From: SZAS-103 sp043747745
GTDB taxonomy: Bacteria > Pseudomonadota > Gammaproteobacteria > Xanthomonadales > Xanthomonadaceae
Reading direction: 5' to 3'
DNA length: 64,000 nt
Assembly (NCBI GenBank): GCA_043747745.1
Contig: JAYTOP010000065.1
Span: 28,918 to 92,917, forward strand
Shown piece by piece: positions 35,549 to 45,048 of this stretch (position 1 is the first letter of the stretch; each line of letters starts with the position of its first letter). The position numbers and the translations under genes are program-made. The notes beneath the pieces are model-generated. The model had not been told where the DNA came from and did not search any database. It was given only the letters and a program-made list of their open reading frames with translations.

Positions 35549-37660
35549 TCAGACAGCTGCAGCGGCAGCCGCATCTTCCTCGACAGCCTTGATCGACAAG
35601 CGGATGCGGCCCTGCTTGTCGACCTCCAGCACCTTGACCTTGACGATGTCGCCTTCCTTGAGCTTGTCGGAGACTTTCTCGACGCGCTCGCTGGAAATTT
35701 GCGAGACGTGCACCAAGCCGTCCTTGCCCGGGGCGATCGTCACGAACGCGCCGAAATCCATCAGCTTGGCGACCTTGCCCTCGTAGATGCGGCCCGGCTC
35801 GACGTCGGAGGTGATCTGCTCGATACGCGACTTCGCGGCTTGCGCAGCGAGGGCGTTGACCGACGCGATGATGATCGTGCCGTCGTCCTGGATGTCGATC
35901 TGGGTGCCGGTTTCCTTGGTGATCGCCTGGATCACCGAGCCGCCCTTGCCAATCACTTCGCGGATCTTGTCCGGATGGATCTTCATGGTGATCAGGCGCG
36001 GAGCGTACTCGCTCATCTCGGCGCGCGGAGCGGCCAGGCCCTTGGCCATCTCACCAAGGATGTGGATGCGACCGGCTTTCGCCTGCTGCAACGCCACCTG
36101 CATGATCTCCTCGGTGATGCCGTCGATCTTGATGTCCATCTGCAGCGCGGAAATGCCGGCTTCGGTACCCGCCACCTTGAAGTCCATGTCGCCGAGGTGG
36201 TCCTCGTCGCCGAGGATGTCGGACAGCACGGCGAAGTCGTTGCCTTCCTTGATCAGGCCCATCGCGATACCCGCGACCGGCGCCTTCAGCGGAATGCCCG
36301 CATCCATCATCGCGAGCGACGATCCGCAGACCGATGCCATCGACGACGAACCGTTCGACTCGGTGATTTCCGAGACGGTGCGGACGGTGTACGGAAACGC
36401 TTCCATCGTCGGCATCACCGCGAGCACGCCACGCTTGGCGAGGCGGCCATGGCCGATTTCGCGGCGCTTCGGGCCCATCATGCGACCGGCTTCACCGACC
36501 GAATACGGAGGGAAGTTGTAATGGAACAGGAAGTGATCCTTGTACTCGCCCGAGACGGCATCGATGATCTGGCCATCGCGTGCGGTGCCGAGCGTGACGA
36601 CGACCAGCGCCTGCGTTTCGCCGCGTGTGAACAGGGCCGAGCCGTGGGTGCGCGGCAACACGCCGACGCGCACGCTGATCGGGCGCACGGTGTCGAGTTG
36701 GCGGCCGTCGATGCGGACCTTGCTGGACAATACCGAGTGACGCAGGGTGCTGTATTCGAGTTCGCTGAATTCCTTGGCGAGATCGGCAGTCGCCCAGGCG
36801 TGCGTCTCGGCGTCGGACTTCAGCGAGGCAAGCACTTCCTTCTTCAATGCCGAGATCGCATCGCGACGCTCGAGTTTGTCGCGCACCGCATAAGCCTTCA
36901 CGAGGTTGTCGCCGACTGCGCCCTTGACTGCGGCGGCGAGCGCTTCACTACGCTCCGGCGCTTTCCACGTCCACGACTTCACGCCGGCTTCGACGGTGAG
37001 TTCGTTGATCGCGCGGATCGCGGCCTGCAATTCGCGATGGCCGAACATCACGGCGCCGAGCATCACGTCTTCCGACAATTCCTTGGCTTCGGACTCGACC
37101 ATCAGCACCGCGTTGGCGGTGCCGGCGACGACGAGTTCGAGCTTCGAATCCTTCAATTCGGTAGCGGTCGGGTTGAGGATGTACTGGCCATCCTTGTAAC
37201 CGACTTTCGCTGCGCCGATCGGGCCGGCGAACGGTGCGCCGGACAATGCGAGCGCAGCGGATGCGCCGAGCAGTGCCGGGATGTCGCCGTCCACTTCCGG
37301 GTTCATCGACATCACGGTGGCGATGATCTGCACTTCGTTGCGGAAGTCTTCCGGGAACAGCGGGCGGATCGGGCGATCGATCAGGCGCGAGATCAGCGTT
37401 TCCTTCTCGGTCTGGCGGCCTTCACGCTTGAAGAAACCACCCGGGATGCGGCCGCCGGCGTAGAACTTTTCCTGGTAGTCGACGGTGAGCGGGAAGAAAT
37501 CCTGCCCCTCGCGCGCCGACTTGTTGGCGACCGCGGTGACCAGCACCACGGTGCCGTCGATCGAGACCATCACCGCACCGCCAGCCTGGCGGGCGATTTC
37601 GCCCGTTTCCAGCGTGACCTGATGTTTGCCGTACTGGAATGTCTTGGTTACTTTCGCCAC
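35549..37660 (-). CDS. pnp: Polyribonucleotide nucleotidyltransferase (PNPase)
   Basis: The 703-residue enzyme is a phosphorolytic 3'-5' exoribonuclease and part of the RNA degradosome. The order is first RNase PH domain (about 1-220), helical linker, second RNase PH domain (about 310-545, with GSSLAMMDAGIPLKAPVAGI), KH domain (IREVIGKGGSVIQAITKETG), and S1 domain (IYEGKVAKLMDFGAFVTIAP) to the end. The tail is Ala-rich. Length and domains are standard. It lies 115 bases after rpsO, the usual distance for a spacer with RNase III-type processing hairpins, which I could not verify. Confidence 0.98.
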   Translation of the reverse strand: MAKVTKTFQYGKHQVTLETGEIARQAGGAVMVSIDGTVVLVTAVANKSAREGQDFFPLTVDYQEKFYAGGRIPGGFFKREGRQTEKETLISRLIDRPIRPLFPEDFRNEVQIIATVMSMNPEVDGDIPALLGASAALALSGAPFAGPIGAAKVGYKDGQYILNPTATELKDSKLELVVAGTANAVLMVESEAKELSEDVMLGAVMFGHRELQAAIRAINELTVEAGVKSWTWKAPERSEALAAAVKGAVGDNLVKAYAVRDKLERRDAISALKKEVLASLKSDAETHAWATADLAKEFSELEYSTLRHSVLSSKVRIDGRQLDTVRPISVRVGVLPRTHGSALFTRGETQALVVVTLGTARDGQIIDAVSGEYKDHFLFHYNFPPYSVGEAGRMMGPKRREIGHGRLAKRGVLAVMPTMEAFPYTVRTVSEITESNGSSSMASVCGSSLAMMDAGIPLKAPVAGIAMGLIKEGNDFAVLSDILGDEDHLGDMDFKVAGTEAGISALQMDIKIDGITEEIMQVALQQAKAGRIHILGEMAKGLAAPRAEMSEYAPRLITMKIHPDKIREVIGKGGSVIQAITKETGTQIDIQDDGTIIIASVNALAAQAAKSRIEQITSDVEPGRIYEGKVAKLMDFGAFVTIAPGKDGLVHVSQISSERVEKVSDKLKEGDIVKVKVLEVDKQGRIRLSIKAVEEDAAAAAAV

Positions 37661-37775
37661 GAGATTTTTGTCCTAGTTTGAAAGTGCGGCCATGGATGGT
37701 CGCTTCTTGATCTTGCTCTTCGCGTTCATGGATGAACGCACAAATAACTTCGAACGCACGAACAACTATGCGAAA

Positions 37776-38036
37776 TTACCTACGAATACCGAGCCTACCG
37801 ATCAGCGTCTTGTAACGCTCCGCATCCTTGCCGTGCAGATAGTCGAGCAGGCTGCGGCGCTGGTTGACCAGCATCAGCAGGCCTCGACGCGAATGGTGGT
37901 CTTTCTTGTGGGTCTTGAAATGCCCAGTGAGCATTTCGATGCGCGCAGTGATCAACGCGACCTGCACTTCCGGTGAGCCGGTGTCGCCCGGAGCGCGCTT
38001 GAATTCTTCAATGATCTTGCCGGTGTCGATGGACAT
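37776..38036 (-). CDS. rpsO: 30S ribosomal protein S15
   Basis: This is the canonical 86-residue S15 (MSIDTGKIIEEFKRAPGDTG), which binds 16S rRNA early in 30S assembly. The signature HHSRRGLLMLVNQRR is intact. The ATG has GAGG 9 bases upstream. The 222-base gap to truB upstream should hold the rpsO promoter and the leader that S15 uses for autoregulation in E. coli, but I could not draw a convincing pseudoknot by eye. Confidence 0.98.
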   Translation of the reverse strand: MSIDTGKIIEEFKRAPGDTGSPEVQVALITARIEMLTGHFKTHKKDHHSRRGLLMLVNQRRSLLDYLHGKDAERYKTLIGRLGIRR

Positions 38037-38258
38037 CTTTAACTACCTCGGGTGATGCGTGACCTGCAGGAATGTCGTGCGACACACCGCGTTGCCCGCC
38101 GTTAGGGTTGTGTTGCGTCGTATGCAGCTGGTGATGCCGTGGTGGAACGATGAAGCGTGGCGTCCCATGGAGCATGGTTGCACGAAGCATGCTGCGGCGC
38201 AGCAGAGCTTCGGGAAAGCAGGTCATTGTAGCTCCCGGATACGAGTCGGATCAAGGCT

Positions 38259-39266
38259 TTACGTCACTGTTCCGGATTGTGTTCCCCAGATGAACAGGCG
38301 CTGTGCGCGCAGGGTGCCATCGGCGGAAAGCGCGCCGAGACCCAGCGTACGGCCCGTTGCTTCGTACAGAGCGACGGTGGTGGCATCGGCCGTCGGCGGC
38401 AACTGTCCGCCCAGGATTCCCCCGTTCCGGATCGCCGCGATCTGATCCTGCTGGACCCACGAGAGCTGCCCACGGCCCAGACGCTGCGCCTGTTCGGCGT
38501 CCACGCGCACACCCGGAAGACCAGTCATGCCGGCCTCGATTGGCAACAGGCAAGCGTCCAGCACGGTTTCGCCCTGCTCGGCCAAAGCCTGCAACTCGGT
38601 CATATCGAACATGCGCGGCGTGCGGAAGGGCTCGACCCAAGACCGGCGTAATTCGGCGACATGCGCGCCGCAACCGAGCGTCTCGCCAAGATCGCGCACG
38701 AGGCTGCGCACATAAGTCCCACTGCCGCATTCGATTTCGAGCCGCAGCCAGTCGGGGCCGCGTTCGACGCACGCGATGCGGAACACCTCGATTTCGCGTT
38801 CGGCTACCTCGACGGTCTCGCCGCGTCGCGCCTTGGCGTACAGCGGCTCGCCGCCCTGCTTGAGCGCGGCATAGATCGGCGGGCGCTGGAAGATGCGACC
38901 ACGCAACGGGATGAGCGCGGCATCGATCGCTGCATCGTCGAGCTCCGGGATGGGGCGCGTGCGCAAGACCGTGCCATCGGCATCATCGGTATCGGTGGTC
39001 GCGCCAAGCCGCGCGAGCGTTGTGTACGCCTTCGATTCGCCAAGCAGGACGCCGGCAATCTTGGTCGCCTCGCCGAAACACACCGGCAACAGGCCGGTCG
39101 CGAGCGGATCGAGGCTGCCGGTATGTCCGGCCTTCTCGGCGCGAAACAATCGACGCACTTGTTGGAGCGCGTGGTTGGAACTCGCACCGGGCGGCTTGTC
39201 GAGCAACAGGATGCCGTGCAGCGGTCGGTAAGCGATGCGCTCCGTGCGTGGGGAACGATCACTCAC
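38259..39266 (-). CDS. truB: tRNA pseudouridine-55 synthase
   Basis: The 335-residue enzyme makes pseudouridine 55 in the T-loop of tRNAs. Motifs are GILLLDKPPGASSNHALQQV, GHTGSLDPLATG with the catalytic Asp, and RRGETVEV. The last 80 residues form the PUA-like C-terminal domain. The start is GTG at 39266, whose GTGAGTGA overlaps the rbfA stop by eight bases; an ATG 14 codons earlier lies inside rbfA and is not used. Confidence 0.95.
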   Translation of the reverse strand: MSDRSPRTERIAYRPLHGILLLDKPPGASSNHALQQVRRLFRAEKAGHTGSLDPLATGLLPVCFGEATKIAGVLLGESKAYTTLARLGATTDTDDADGTVLRTRPIPELDDAAIDAALIPLRGRIFQRPPIYAALKQGGEPLYAKARRGETVEVAEREIEVFRIACVERGPDWLRLEIECGSGTYVRSLVRDLGETLGCGAHVAELRRSWVEPFRTPRMFDMTELQALAEQGETVLDACLLPIEAGMTGLPGVRVDAEQAQRLGRGQLSWVQQDQIAAIRNGGILGGQLPPTADATTVALYEATGRTLGLGALSADGTLRAQRLFIWGTQSGTVT

Positions 39267-39672
39267 TGTCGCGTTCGATCCCGTCGGTGCCGCTCGCATC
39301 GGCAGCATCGGCTGATGGCGGATGGTCGGCTCCTGCAGAACGCAGCAACTGGTTGATGCGTTCGCCGCGATCGACCGAATCGTCGTACTGGAAATGCAGC
39401 TCGGGCACGTGGCGCATCTTCACGAGTTGCGCGAGCTTGAAGCGGATCTCCTTCGCATGCTCCTTGAGCCCCTTCACCGCTTCGGCCGAACGCTCCGCCT
39501 GCAACGCGGTGACGAACACCTTTGCATGCGCTAGGTCGCGGGTGATCTCGACATCCGACACGCTGACCGATGGCAGCGCATGCTCGCGTACCGCTTCGTG
39601 CACGAGTTGTCCGAGTTCACGGCGCAGTTGCGCGGCGACGCGATCGGAGCGATGGAAACTTTTCTGGGCCAT
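39259..39672 (-). CDS. rbfA: Ribosome-binding factor A
   Basis: The 137-residue protein (MAQKSFHRSDRVAAQLRREL) has the single KH-like domain that binds free 30S subunits and helps 16S rRNA 5'-end maturation and cold adaptation. The motif VEITRDLAHAKVFVTAL is typical. The C terminus has a 30-residue acidic Ala/Asp tail. It is separated from infB by a 111-base stretch containing a heptad-repeat element but remains in the usual infB-rbfA-truB order. Confidence 0.96.
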   Translation of the reverse strand: MAQKSFHRSDRVAAQLRRELGQLVHEAVREHALPSVSVSDVEITRDLAHAKVFVTALQAERSAEAVKGLKEHAKEIRFKLAQLVKMRHVPELHFQYDDSVDRGERINQLLRSAGADHPPSADAADASGTDGIERDSE

Positions 39673-39687
39673 GAGTTTCTGAAAGCG

Positions 39688-39775
39688 GGTCTGGGGGCTA
39701 GGGACTAGGGACTAACGGCAAAGGTCGAGGGCGGTTGCTGCTACAACCAGCCCCTGGCCTCCAATCCCCAGCCCC
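39688..39775. repeat. Heptad G-rich/C-rich element between infB and rbfA
   Basis: A G-rich arm of heptads (GGGGGCTAGGGACTAGGGAC, 39694-39713), a middle of about 33 bases, and a C-rich arm (CCAGCCCCTGG ... CCCCAGCCCC, 39748-39775). The arms are imperfect inverted complements. It is one of four such elements in this window. Confidence 0.8.
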
Positions 39776-39783
39776 GCGCACGC

Positions 39784-42414
39784 TTACAGCGTGCGCTGAA
39801 TCTCGATGCGCTCGAAGCATTCGATCTGGTCGCCCGGCTTGACGTCGTTGTACTGCTTCACCGCGATGCCGCATTCGGTGCCATTGCGCACTTCCTCGAC
39901 GATTTCCTTGAAGCGGCGCAGCGACTCGAGTTCGCCTTCGAAGATCACCACGTTGTTGCGCAGCACGCGGATCGGCTTGCCGCGGCGGATCACGCCCTCG
40001 GTCACGAAGCTGCCGGCGACCGCACCGAACTTCGAGCTGCGGAATACGTCGCGCACTTCTGCGGTACCGATGATCTCTTCGCGGACTTCCACGCCGAGCA
40101 AACCGGATGCGACCTGTTTCACCTGGTCGATCACGTCGTAGATGATCGAGAAGTAGCGCAGGTCCAGCCCATTCGCCTCGATCACGCGGCGCGCGGACGC
40201 ATCGGCGCGGACGTTGAAGCCGATGATGACGGCCTTCGACGCGGCGGCGAGCGTCGCGTCGGATTCGGTGATGCCGCCGACGCCCGACGAGATGACGTTG
40301 ATCTTGATCATCTCGTTGGACAGGCCGACCAGCGATTCGCGCAATGCCTGCACCGAACCCTGCACGTCGGCCTTGACGACCAGCGCGAGCGACAACTGGC
40401 CGACACCCTGGCCCATCTGCGCCATGATGTCTTCCATGCGGTTGCCGGCCTGGCTGACCAGGCGCGATTCGCGGCGCTTGGCGTCGCGCTGCTGGGCGAC
40501 GTCCTTGGCCAGGCGCTCATCGGCGACCACGGTGAAATCGTCGCCCGCATCGGGCACGCCCGACAAACCGAGCAGCTGCACCGGAATCGACGGACCAGCT
40601 TCATCGACCTGACCTCCCGCTTCGTCGAACAGCGCACGCACACGGCCGTACTGCACGCCGCAGACGAGGTAATCGCCCTTCTTCAAGGTGCCCTGCTGCA
40701 CAAGCACGGTCGCGACCGGGCCGCGGCCCTTGTCGAGGCTGGATTCGATGACGACGCCGCTCGCTCGCGCATCCCGCACGGCGCTCAATTCCATCACTTC
40801 GGCCTGCACGAGAATCGCATCGAGCAATGCATCGACGCCGTCGCCGGTCTTGGCCGACACCGGCACGAACTGCACGTCGCCGCCCCAATCCTCGGGCACG
40901 ACTTCGTATTGCACCAGACCCTGCTTGATGTTGTCCGGATTCGCCTCGGGCTTGTCCATCTTGTTCATCGCGACGATCAGCGGCACCTTCGCGGCGCGCG
41001 CGTGCTGCACGGCCTCGATGGTCTGCGGCATCACGCCGTCGTCGGCGGCGACCACGAGGATCACGATGTCGGTGAGCTTCGCACCGCGCGCGCGCATCGA
41101 CGAGAACGCAGCGTGGCCCGGGGTGTCGAGAAAGCTGATGACGCCCTTCGCGGTTTCGACGTGGTACGCGCCGATGTGCTGGGTGATGCCGCCGGCTTCG
41201 CCATGGGCGACCTTGGTGCGGCGGATATAATCGAGCAACGAGGTCTTGCCGTGATCAACGTGGCCCATGATGGTGACCACCGGCGGACGCGTCTGCCGGT
41301 CACCCTGCATGTCTTCGCCGTGCGCAACCAGCGCGGACTCTGCATCGTTTTCGGACGCGCGCACTGCGGTGTGGCCGAGTTCCTCGACCACCAGCACGGC
41401 GGTGTCGTGGTCGAGCACCTGGTTGATGGTCACCATGGTGCCCATCTTGAACAAGGCCTTGACCACCTCGCCGCCCTTGAGCGCGAGTTTCTGCGCAAGA
41501 TCGGCGACGCTGATGCTGTCGCCGATCGCGACTTCGCGCAGGACTGGCGCGGTCGGACGTGCGAAGCCATGCTGACCGACAGCCTGGCGGCTGGCTTCGA
41601 TGGGACGCGAACGCACTTTGCGTTTGCCCGCACCGCGGCGCGCACGCTCGGATTCGGTCAGGTGCAACTGCGTCGTGAAGCGATTGGCGGGGTCGCCTTC
41701 CTCGACTTCAGTGGGCATCGCGTGGGTGCCGCGATGGACGGGCTTCTTCTGGCCCGGCTTGTTGGTTTCACGCACCGGTTCGCGGCGACGCAGATCGGGA
41801 CCAGGCGTATGTTTGTGCGCTGGCTTCTCAGCTGGCGGCGCGACGACCCCAGCAGTTGCACCGACCGACTTGACTGGCGCTTCTGCCACGACAGCGACGA
41901 CAGGGACCTCGACTTCGACGACCGGCTCGCTGGCCTTGCGCTGGCTCTCGATCAACTCGCGGCGTTTGGTTTCTTCATCCACGCGGCGCTGGTCGCCCGC
42001 GCGCAACGCAGTCAGTTCGGCCTCGGACTGCTGACGCGACACGTCGAGCTTGCGCTGCGCATCCTCGCGCTCGAGCTTCTGCTCGTCGTGTTCCTCGACC
42101 AGCTTGCGCTGCATGTAGGTGCGCTTCTGGCGCACTTCGACGTTGACGGTCGTCTTGCTCTTGCCGGCAGCGACAGTGATTTCCTCGACCTTGCGCCGAT
42201 TGAGCACGATCTGCTTCGGCGCGGCCTCGGCGACCGGCTTTTCGACCTTGCCGTGAGTACGCCGCAGGAAGCCGAGAAGTTTCATCTTCTCGGTGCTGGT
42301 GACCACTTGATCCGGCCCGCTGAAGGTCATGCCGGCCTCGGCGAGCTGCTCGAGCAGCTTCTCAACCGGGGTACCGACCATCTTCGCAAGAGTAGTTACC
42401 GTAACTTCGGACAT
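39784..42414 (-). CDS. infB: Translation initiation factor IF-2
   Basis: The 876-residue GTPase brings fMet-tRNA to the 30S P site and promotes subunit joining. The N terminus has an IF2_N domain (MSEVTVTTLAKMVGTPVEKL) and a long charged, Ala/Lys/Glu-rich region to about 290. The GTPase core starts at about 375 with GHVDHGKTSL, DTPGHAAF and NKMDKPEANP, followed by domains II, III and the C2 domain that binds the initiator tRNA. The length is normal for this order. It shares its operon with the initiator tRNA gene 2.4 kb upstream. Confidence 0.98.
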   Translation of the reverse strand: MSEVTVTTLAKMVGTPVEKLLEQLAEAGMTFSGPDQVVTSTEKMKLLGFLRRTHGKVEKPVAEAAPKQIVLNRRKVEEITVAAGKSKTTVNVEVRQKRTYMQRKLVEEHDEQKLEREDAQRKLDVSRQQSEAELTALRAGDQRRVDEETKRRELIESQRKASEPVVEVEVPVVAVVAEAPVKSVGATAGVVAPPAEKPAHKHTPGPDLRRREPVRETNKPGQKKPVHRGTHAMPTEVEEGDPANRFTTQLHLTESERARRGAGKRKVRSRPIEASRQAVGQHGFARPTAPVLREVAIGDSISVADLAQKLALKGGEVVKALFKMGTMVTINQVLDHDTAVLVVEELGHTAVRASENDAESALVAHGEDMQGDRQTRPPVVTIMGHVDHGKTSLLDYIRRTKVAHGEAGGITQHIGAYHVETAKGVISFLDTPGHAAFSSMRARGAKLTDIVILVVAADDGVMPQTIEAVQHARAAKVPLIVAMNKMDKPEANPDNIKQGLVQYEVVPEDWGGDVQFVPVSAKTGDGVDALLDAILVQAEVMELSAVRDARASGVVIESSLDKGRGPVATVLVQQGTLKKGDYLVCGVQYGRVRALFDEAGGQVDEAGPSIPVQLLGLSGVPDAGDDFTVVADERLAKDVAQQRDAKRRESRLVSQAGNRMEDIMAQMGQGVGQLSLALVVKADVQGSVQALRESLVGLSNEMIKINVISSGVGGITESDATLAAASKAVIIGFNVRADASARRVIEANGLDLRYFSIIYDVIDQVKQVASGLLGVEVREEIIGTAEVRDVFRSSKFGAVAGSFVTEGVIRRGKPIRVLRNNVVIFEGELESLRRFKEIVEEVRNGTECGIAVKQYNDVKPGDQIECFERIEIQRTL

Positions 42415-42529
42415 TCGATTCCCATGATTCTGTGCAACGCGAATTTCTGTGTGCGGTCAAGTTCCATCCAACACGAACCGCCGACTAGTTTAACGTGCCG
42501 GCGCGGATGCGCCCGACGCGCTTGATGCC

Positions 42530-44017
42530 TTACTCGAACCAGTGCGCGCGCGCGGCCATGATCAACGCCGCAGCCCGCTCCTGGTCCATATCGTCGATAT
42601 CCAGGATCTCGTCCACCGCCAATTCGGCCAGTTCCTCGCGCGTGGTCACGCCACGACCGGCCAGCGCGAACGCCGTGATCTCGTCCATGCCTTCGAGCGT
42701 CAGCAGGTCTTCGGCAGGCTGGTGTTCGTCGATCCCTTCCTCGACCGCGAGTGCGTCGGTCAGCAACGCATCACGGGCCCGCGCGCGGAGTTCCTCGACG
42801 ATGTCTTCGTCGAAGCCCTCGATCGCGAGCAGCTCGGCATTCGGAACGTAGGCGATTTCCTCGACGGTGTTGAAGCCCTCGCCCACCAGGATGCCGGCGA
42901 TTTCCTCGTCGACTTCGAGCTTGTCCATGAACAGCTGGCGCGCCGTGTGCTGTTCAGCGTCGCTCTTCGCGGTGACCTGGTCCTGGGTCATCACATTGAG
43001 CTGCCAGCCGGTCAGGCGGCTGGCGAGGCGCACGTTCTGGCCGCCCTTGCCGATCGCTTGCGCGAGCTTGTCCTCGGCGACGGCGAGGTCCATGGAGTGC
43101 CGCTCTTCATCAACAATAATCGACTGCACTTCGGCCGGAGCCATCGCATTGATCACGAACTGCGCGGCGTTGTCGCTCCACAGGATGATGTCCACGCGCT
43201 CGCCATTGAGTTCGTTCGACACCGCCTGCACGCGCGAGCCGCGCATGCCGATGCAGGCGCCGATCGGATCGGTGCGGCGGTCGTGCGCGAGCACGGCGAT
43301 CTTGGCGCGGTCCCCCGGATCGCGCGCTGCGCCCTTGATTTCGACCAGGCCCTGGCCGACTTCCGGTACTTCGAGCTTGAACAGTTCCATCATGAATTCA
43401 GGCGCGCCACGGCTGATGAACAGCTGCGGGCCGCGCGCCTCGGCGCGGACTTCGAGCAGGTAACCCTTCACGCGGTCGCCCGGACGCAGCACGTCGCGCG
43501 GGATCGCCTTGTCCTTCGGAATATAGCCTTCGGCATTTCCGCCGAGGTCGATGAAGATGTTGCCGCGCTCGGCGCGCTTGACGATGCCGGTGACGAGTTC
43601 GCCGACGCGATCGGTCCACGCCTCGACGACCTGCGCGCGCTCGGCTTCGCGCACTTTCTGCACGATCACCTGCTTGGCGGCCTGCGCCTCGATGCGGCCG
43701 AACTCGGCGTTCTCGATCTGCTCCTCGATGATTTCTCCCACGAAAGCATGGGGCTTGTCGTCGATCGCGTCCATCAGGCGAAGCTGGCGATCCGGCGACT
43801 CCATCACCACGTCGTCGGCCACGACTTCCCACTGGCGGAAGGTTTCGTAGCTGCCGTCCTTCGGATGGATCGACACACGGACGTTGACGTCCTGGTCGTG
43901 ATAGCTCTTCTTGGCGGCGGACGCCAAAGCGGCTTCCATCGCTTCGAGGATCACTTCGCGCGGCACGCCTTTTTCGTTGGCGACCGCATCGATCACCATC
44001 AACAGCTCTTTGCTCAT
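42530..44017 (-). CDS. nusA: Transcription termination/antitermination factor NusA
   Basis: The 495-residue RNA polymerase-binding protein controls pausing, termination and antitermination. The order is N-terminal polymerase-binding domain (1-130), S1 domain (VTGIVKRAERGNIFIDLGGN, about 135-200), two KH domains (GMRGSRVQAVSNEL and AIGKGGQNVRLASRLTGWQL), and two acidic C-terminal helix-hairpin repeats as in E. coli. Its ATG overlaps the rimP stop by four bases. Confidence 0.98.
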   Translation of the reverse strand: MSKELLMVIDAVANEKGVPREVILEAMEAALASAAKKSYHDQDVNVRVSIHPKDGSYETFRQWEVVADDVVMESPDRQLRLMDAIDDKPHAFVGEIIEEQIENAEFGRIEAQAAKQVIVQKVREAERAQVVEAWTDRVGELVTGIVKRAERGNIFIDLGGNAEGYIPKDKAIPRDVLRPGDRVKGYLLEVRAEARGPQLFISRGAPEFMMELFKLEVPEVGQGLVEIKGAARDPGDRAKIAVLAHDRRTDPIGACIGMRGSRVQAVSNELNGERVDIILWSDNAAQFVINAMAPAEVQSIIVDEERHSMDLAVAEDKLAQAIGKGGQNVRLASRLTGWQLNVMTQDQVTAKSDAEQHTARQLFMDKLEVDEEIAGILVGEGFNTVEEIAYVPNAELLAIEGFDEDIVEELRARARDALLTDALAVEEGIDEHQPAEDLLTLEGMDEITAFALAGRGVTTREELAELAVDEILDIDDMDQERAAALIMAARAHWFE

Positions 44018-44607
44018 TGCTTCTGCTCCGTGACGGGCGGTCGATCCGCACCGTTGTCGTTGAATGACGGACCCGGCTTGCGCGAATCCTTTTTACGCTG
44101 CGCTCTGCCCTTATTGAGCGATGACTTTTCGGGCGCCAATCCCAACGCGGCCCAGTCCGGGACCAGCCGCGCCTTTTCGATATTCGTGTGCTGCACAGAC
44201 ACGGTTGCAGTCTCGGTGCGCAGCGTGATGTCGTCTCCTTCCACGCCGACGATCGCCCCCTGCAGACGGCGGCGGGCATTGACCGGAATCTGCAAGTGCA
44301 ACTTGACCGTCTCGCCGATGTGCCGCGTGAAATGCGCAACGGTGAACAGCGGACGATCGATGCCTGGCGATGAGACTTCCAGGGTGTACTGCGACGCGAT
44401 CGGATCGTTGATGTCCATCACCGCCGACACTTCGCGGCTAACCGCTTCGCAATCCTCGATCGTCACCATGCGGCCGGGCGCATCGATGTACAGCCGCAGC
44501 AACGCATGCGTACCAGACGCCGCAAGCTCGACACCCAGCAGTTCAAGCTGCAGTGCTTCGACGCTGGGCGTCAACAGAATTGCGATGTCGGTGCTGCGAT
44601 TCGACAC
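44014..44607 (-). CDS. rimP: Ribosome maturation factor RimP
   Basis: The 197-residue protein is needed for late 30S maturation. The N-terminal domain carries LRLYIDAPGRMVTIEDCEAV and YTLEVSSPGIDRPLFT, and the C-terminal SH3-like domain is VNARRRLQGAIVGVEGDDIT. It has a basic tail of about 40 residues beyond the usual end. The start is GTG at 44607, six bases after GGAG; the longer open frame would run through the upstream hairpin and is not homologous. Together with nusA and infB it follows the initiator tRNA as in E. coli metY-rimP. Confidence 0.95.
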   Translation of the reverse strand: MSNRSTDIAILLTPSVEALQLELLGVELAASGTHALLRLYIDAPGRMVTIEDCEAVSREVSAVMDINDPIASQYTLEVSSPGIDRPLFTVAHFTRHIGETVKLHLQIPVNARRRLQGAIVGVEGDDITLRTETATVSVQHTNIEKARLVPDWAALGLAPEKSSLNKGRAQRKKDSRKPGPSFNDNGADRPPVTEQKQ

Positions 44608-44660
44608 GAGTGACTCCGGTGCGACGGTTCGAGAACCTGGCGAACAAAACTGCGGTCCCG

Positions 44661-44690
44661 GAAAGCACAAAGGGGCCGCAATGGCCCCTC
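44661..44690 (-). terminator. Terminator/attenuator-like hairpin in the rimP leader
   Basis: On the minus strand, AGGGGCC-ATTGC-GGCCCCT followed by a mixed T-rich stretch (TTGTGCTTTC). The weak T-run suggests partial termination between tRNA-fMet and rimP, so most of the long operon would depend on read-through or on a promoter here. Confidence 0.6.
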
Positions 44691-44802
44691 CGGTACTTCC
44701 AGCTTCCGGTGCGTCGACCGATGTTCGAGCCGACGCGAGACCAGCGTGAAACGACTGCAATGAAACCTGCTGCACTAAAGACATTTCCAGCCTTGCAGCA
44801 AC

Positions 44803-44827
44803 AAAAAAGCCTCACGAGGAGGCTTTC
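44803..44827 (-). terminator. Rho-independent terminator after tRNA-fMet
   Basis: On the minus strand, AGCCTC-CTCGT-GAGGCT followed by TTTTT, nine bases after the tRNA CCA end. It should end most tRNA transcripts before rimP. Confidence 0.88.
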
Positions 44828-44836
44828 CGTCAAGGC

Positions 44837-44913
44837 TGGTAGCGGGGGCAGGATTTGAACCTGCGACCTTCGGGTTATGAGCCCGACGAGCTGCCAGACT
44901 GCTCCACCCCGCA
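44837..44913 (-). tRNA. Initiator tRNA-fMet (anticodon CAT)
   Basis: A 77-nt tRNA with encoded CCA. It has the initiator hallmarks: three G-C pairs next to the anticodon loop (GGG-CTCATAA-CCC) and an unpaired first position of the acceptor stem, here U1 opposite U72, while positions 2-7 (GCGGGG) pair with CCCCGC. The T-loop TTCAAATC is normal. Its place directly before rimP-nusA-infB is conserved in gammaproteobacteria (E. coli metY). Confidence 0.97.
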
Positions 44914-44927
44914 GCAGTAGAACAACG

Positions 44928-44956
44928 ATTATGAGGATTCGGCTTGGTCTTTGCAA
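44928..44956 (-). promoter_or_regulatory. Sigma-70-type promoter of tRNA-fMet (and the rimP operon)
   Basis: On the minus strand, TTGCAA (44956-44951), a 17-base spacer and CATAAT (44933-44928), placing the transcription start about seven bases before the tRNA. Both boxes match consensus in five of six (-10) and four of six (-35) positions. Confidence 0.75.
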
Positions 44957-45048
44957 GGCCGACAGCTCGGAAGATTCAGGAGCGGCTCGCGGCTGCCGGA
45001 AGTCTCCCGGTTTGGATAGACTCGCGCAACCCTCGAAGGAGCGCCCGA

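Noticed and set aside
35387..37681. A 764-codon open frame on the plus strand
   Set aside because: It is antisense to pnp, has His/Arg/Asp-rich shadow composition and no homology. High GC makes such frames common.
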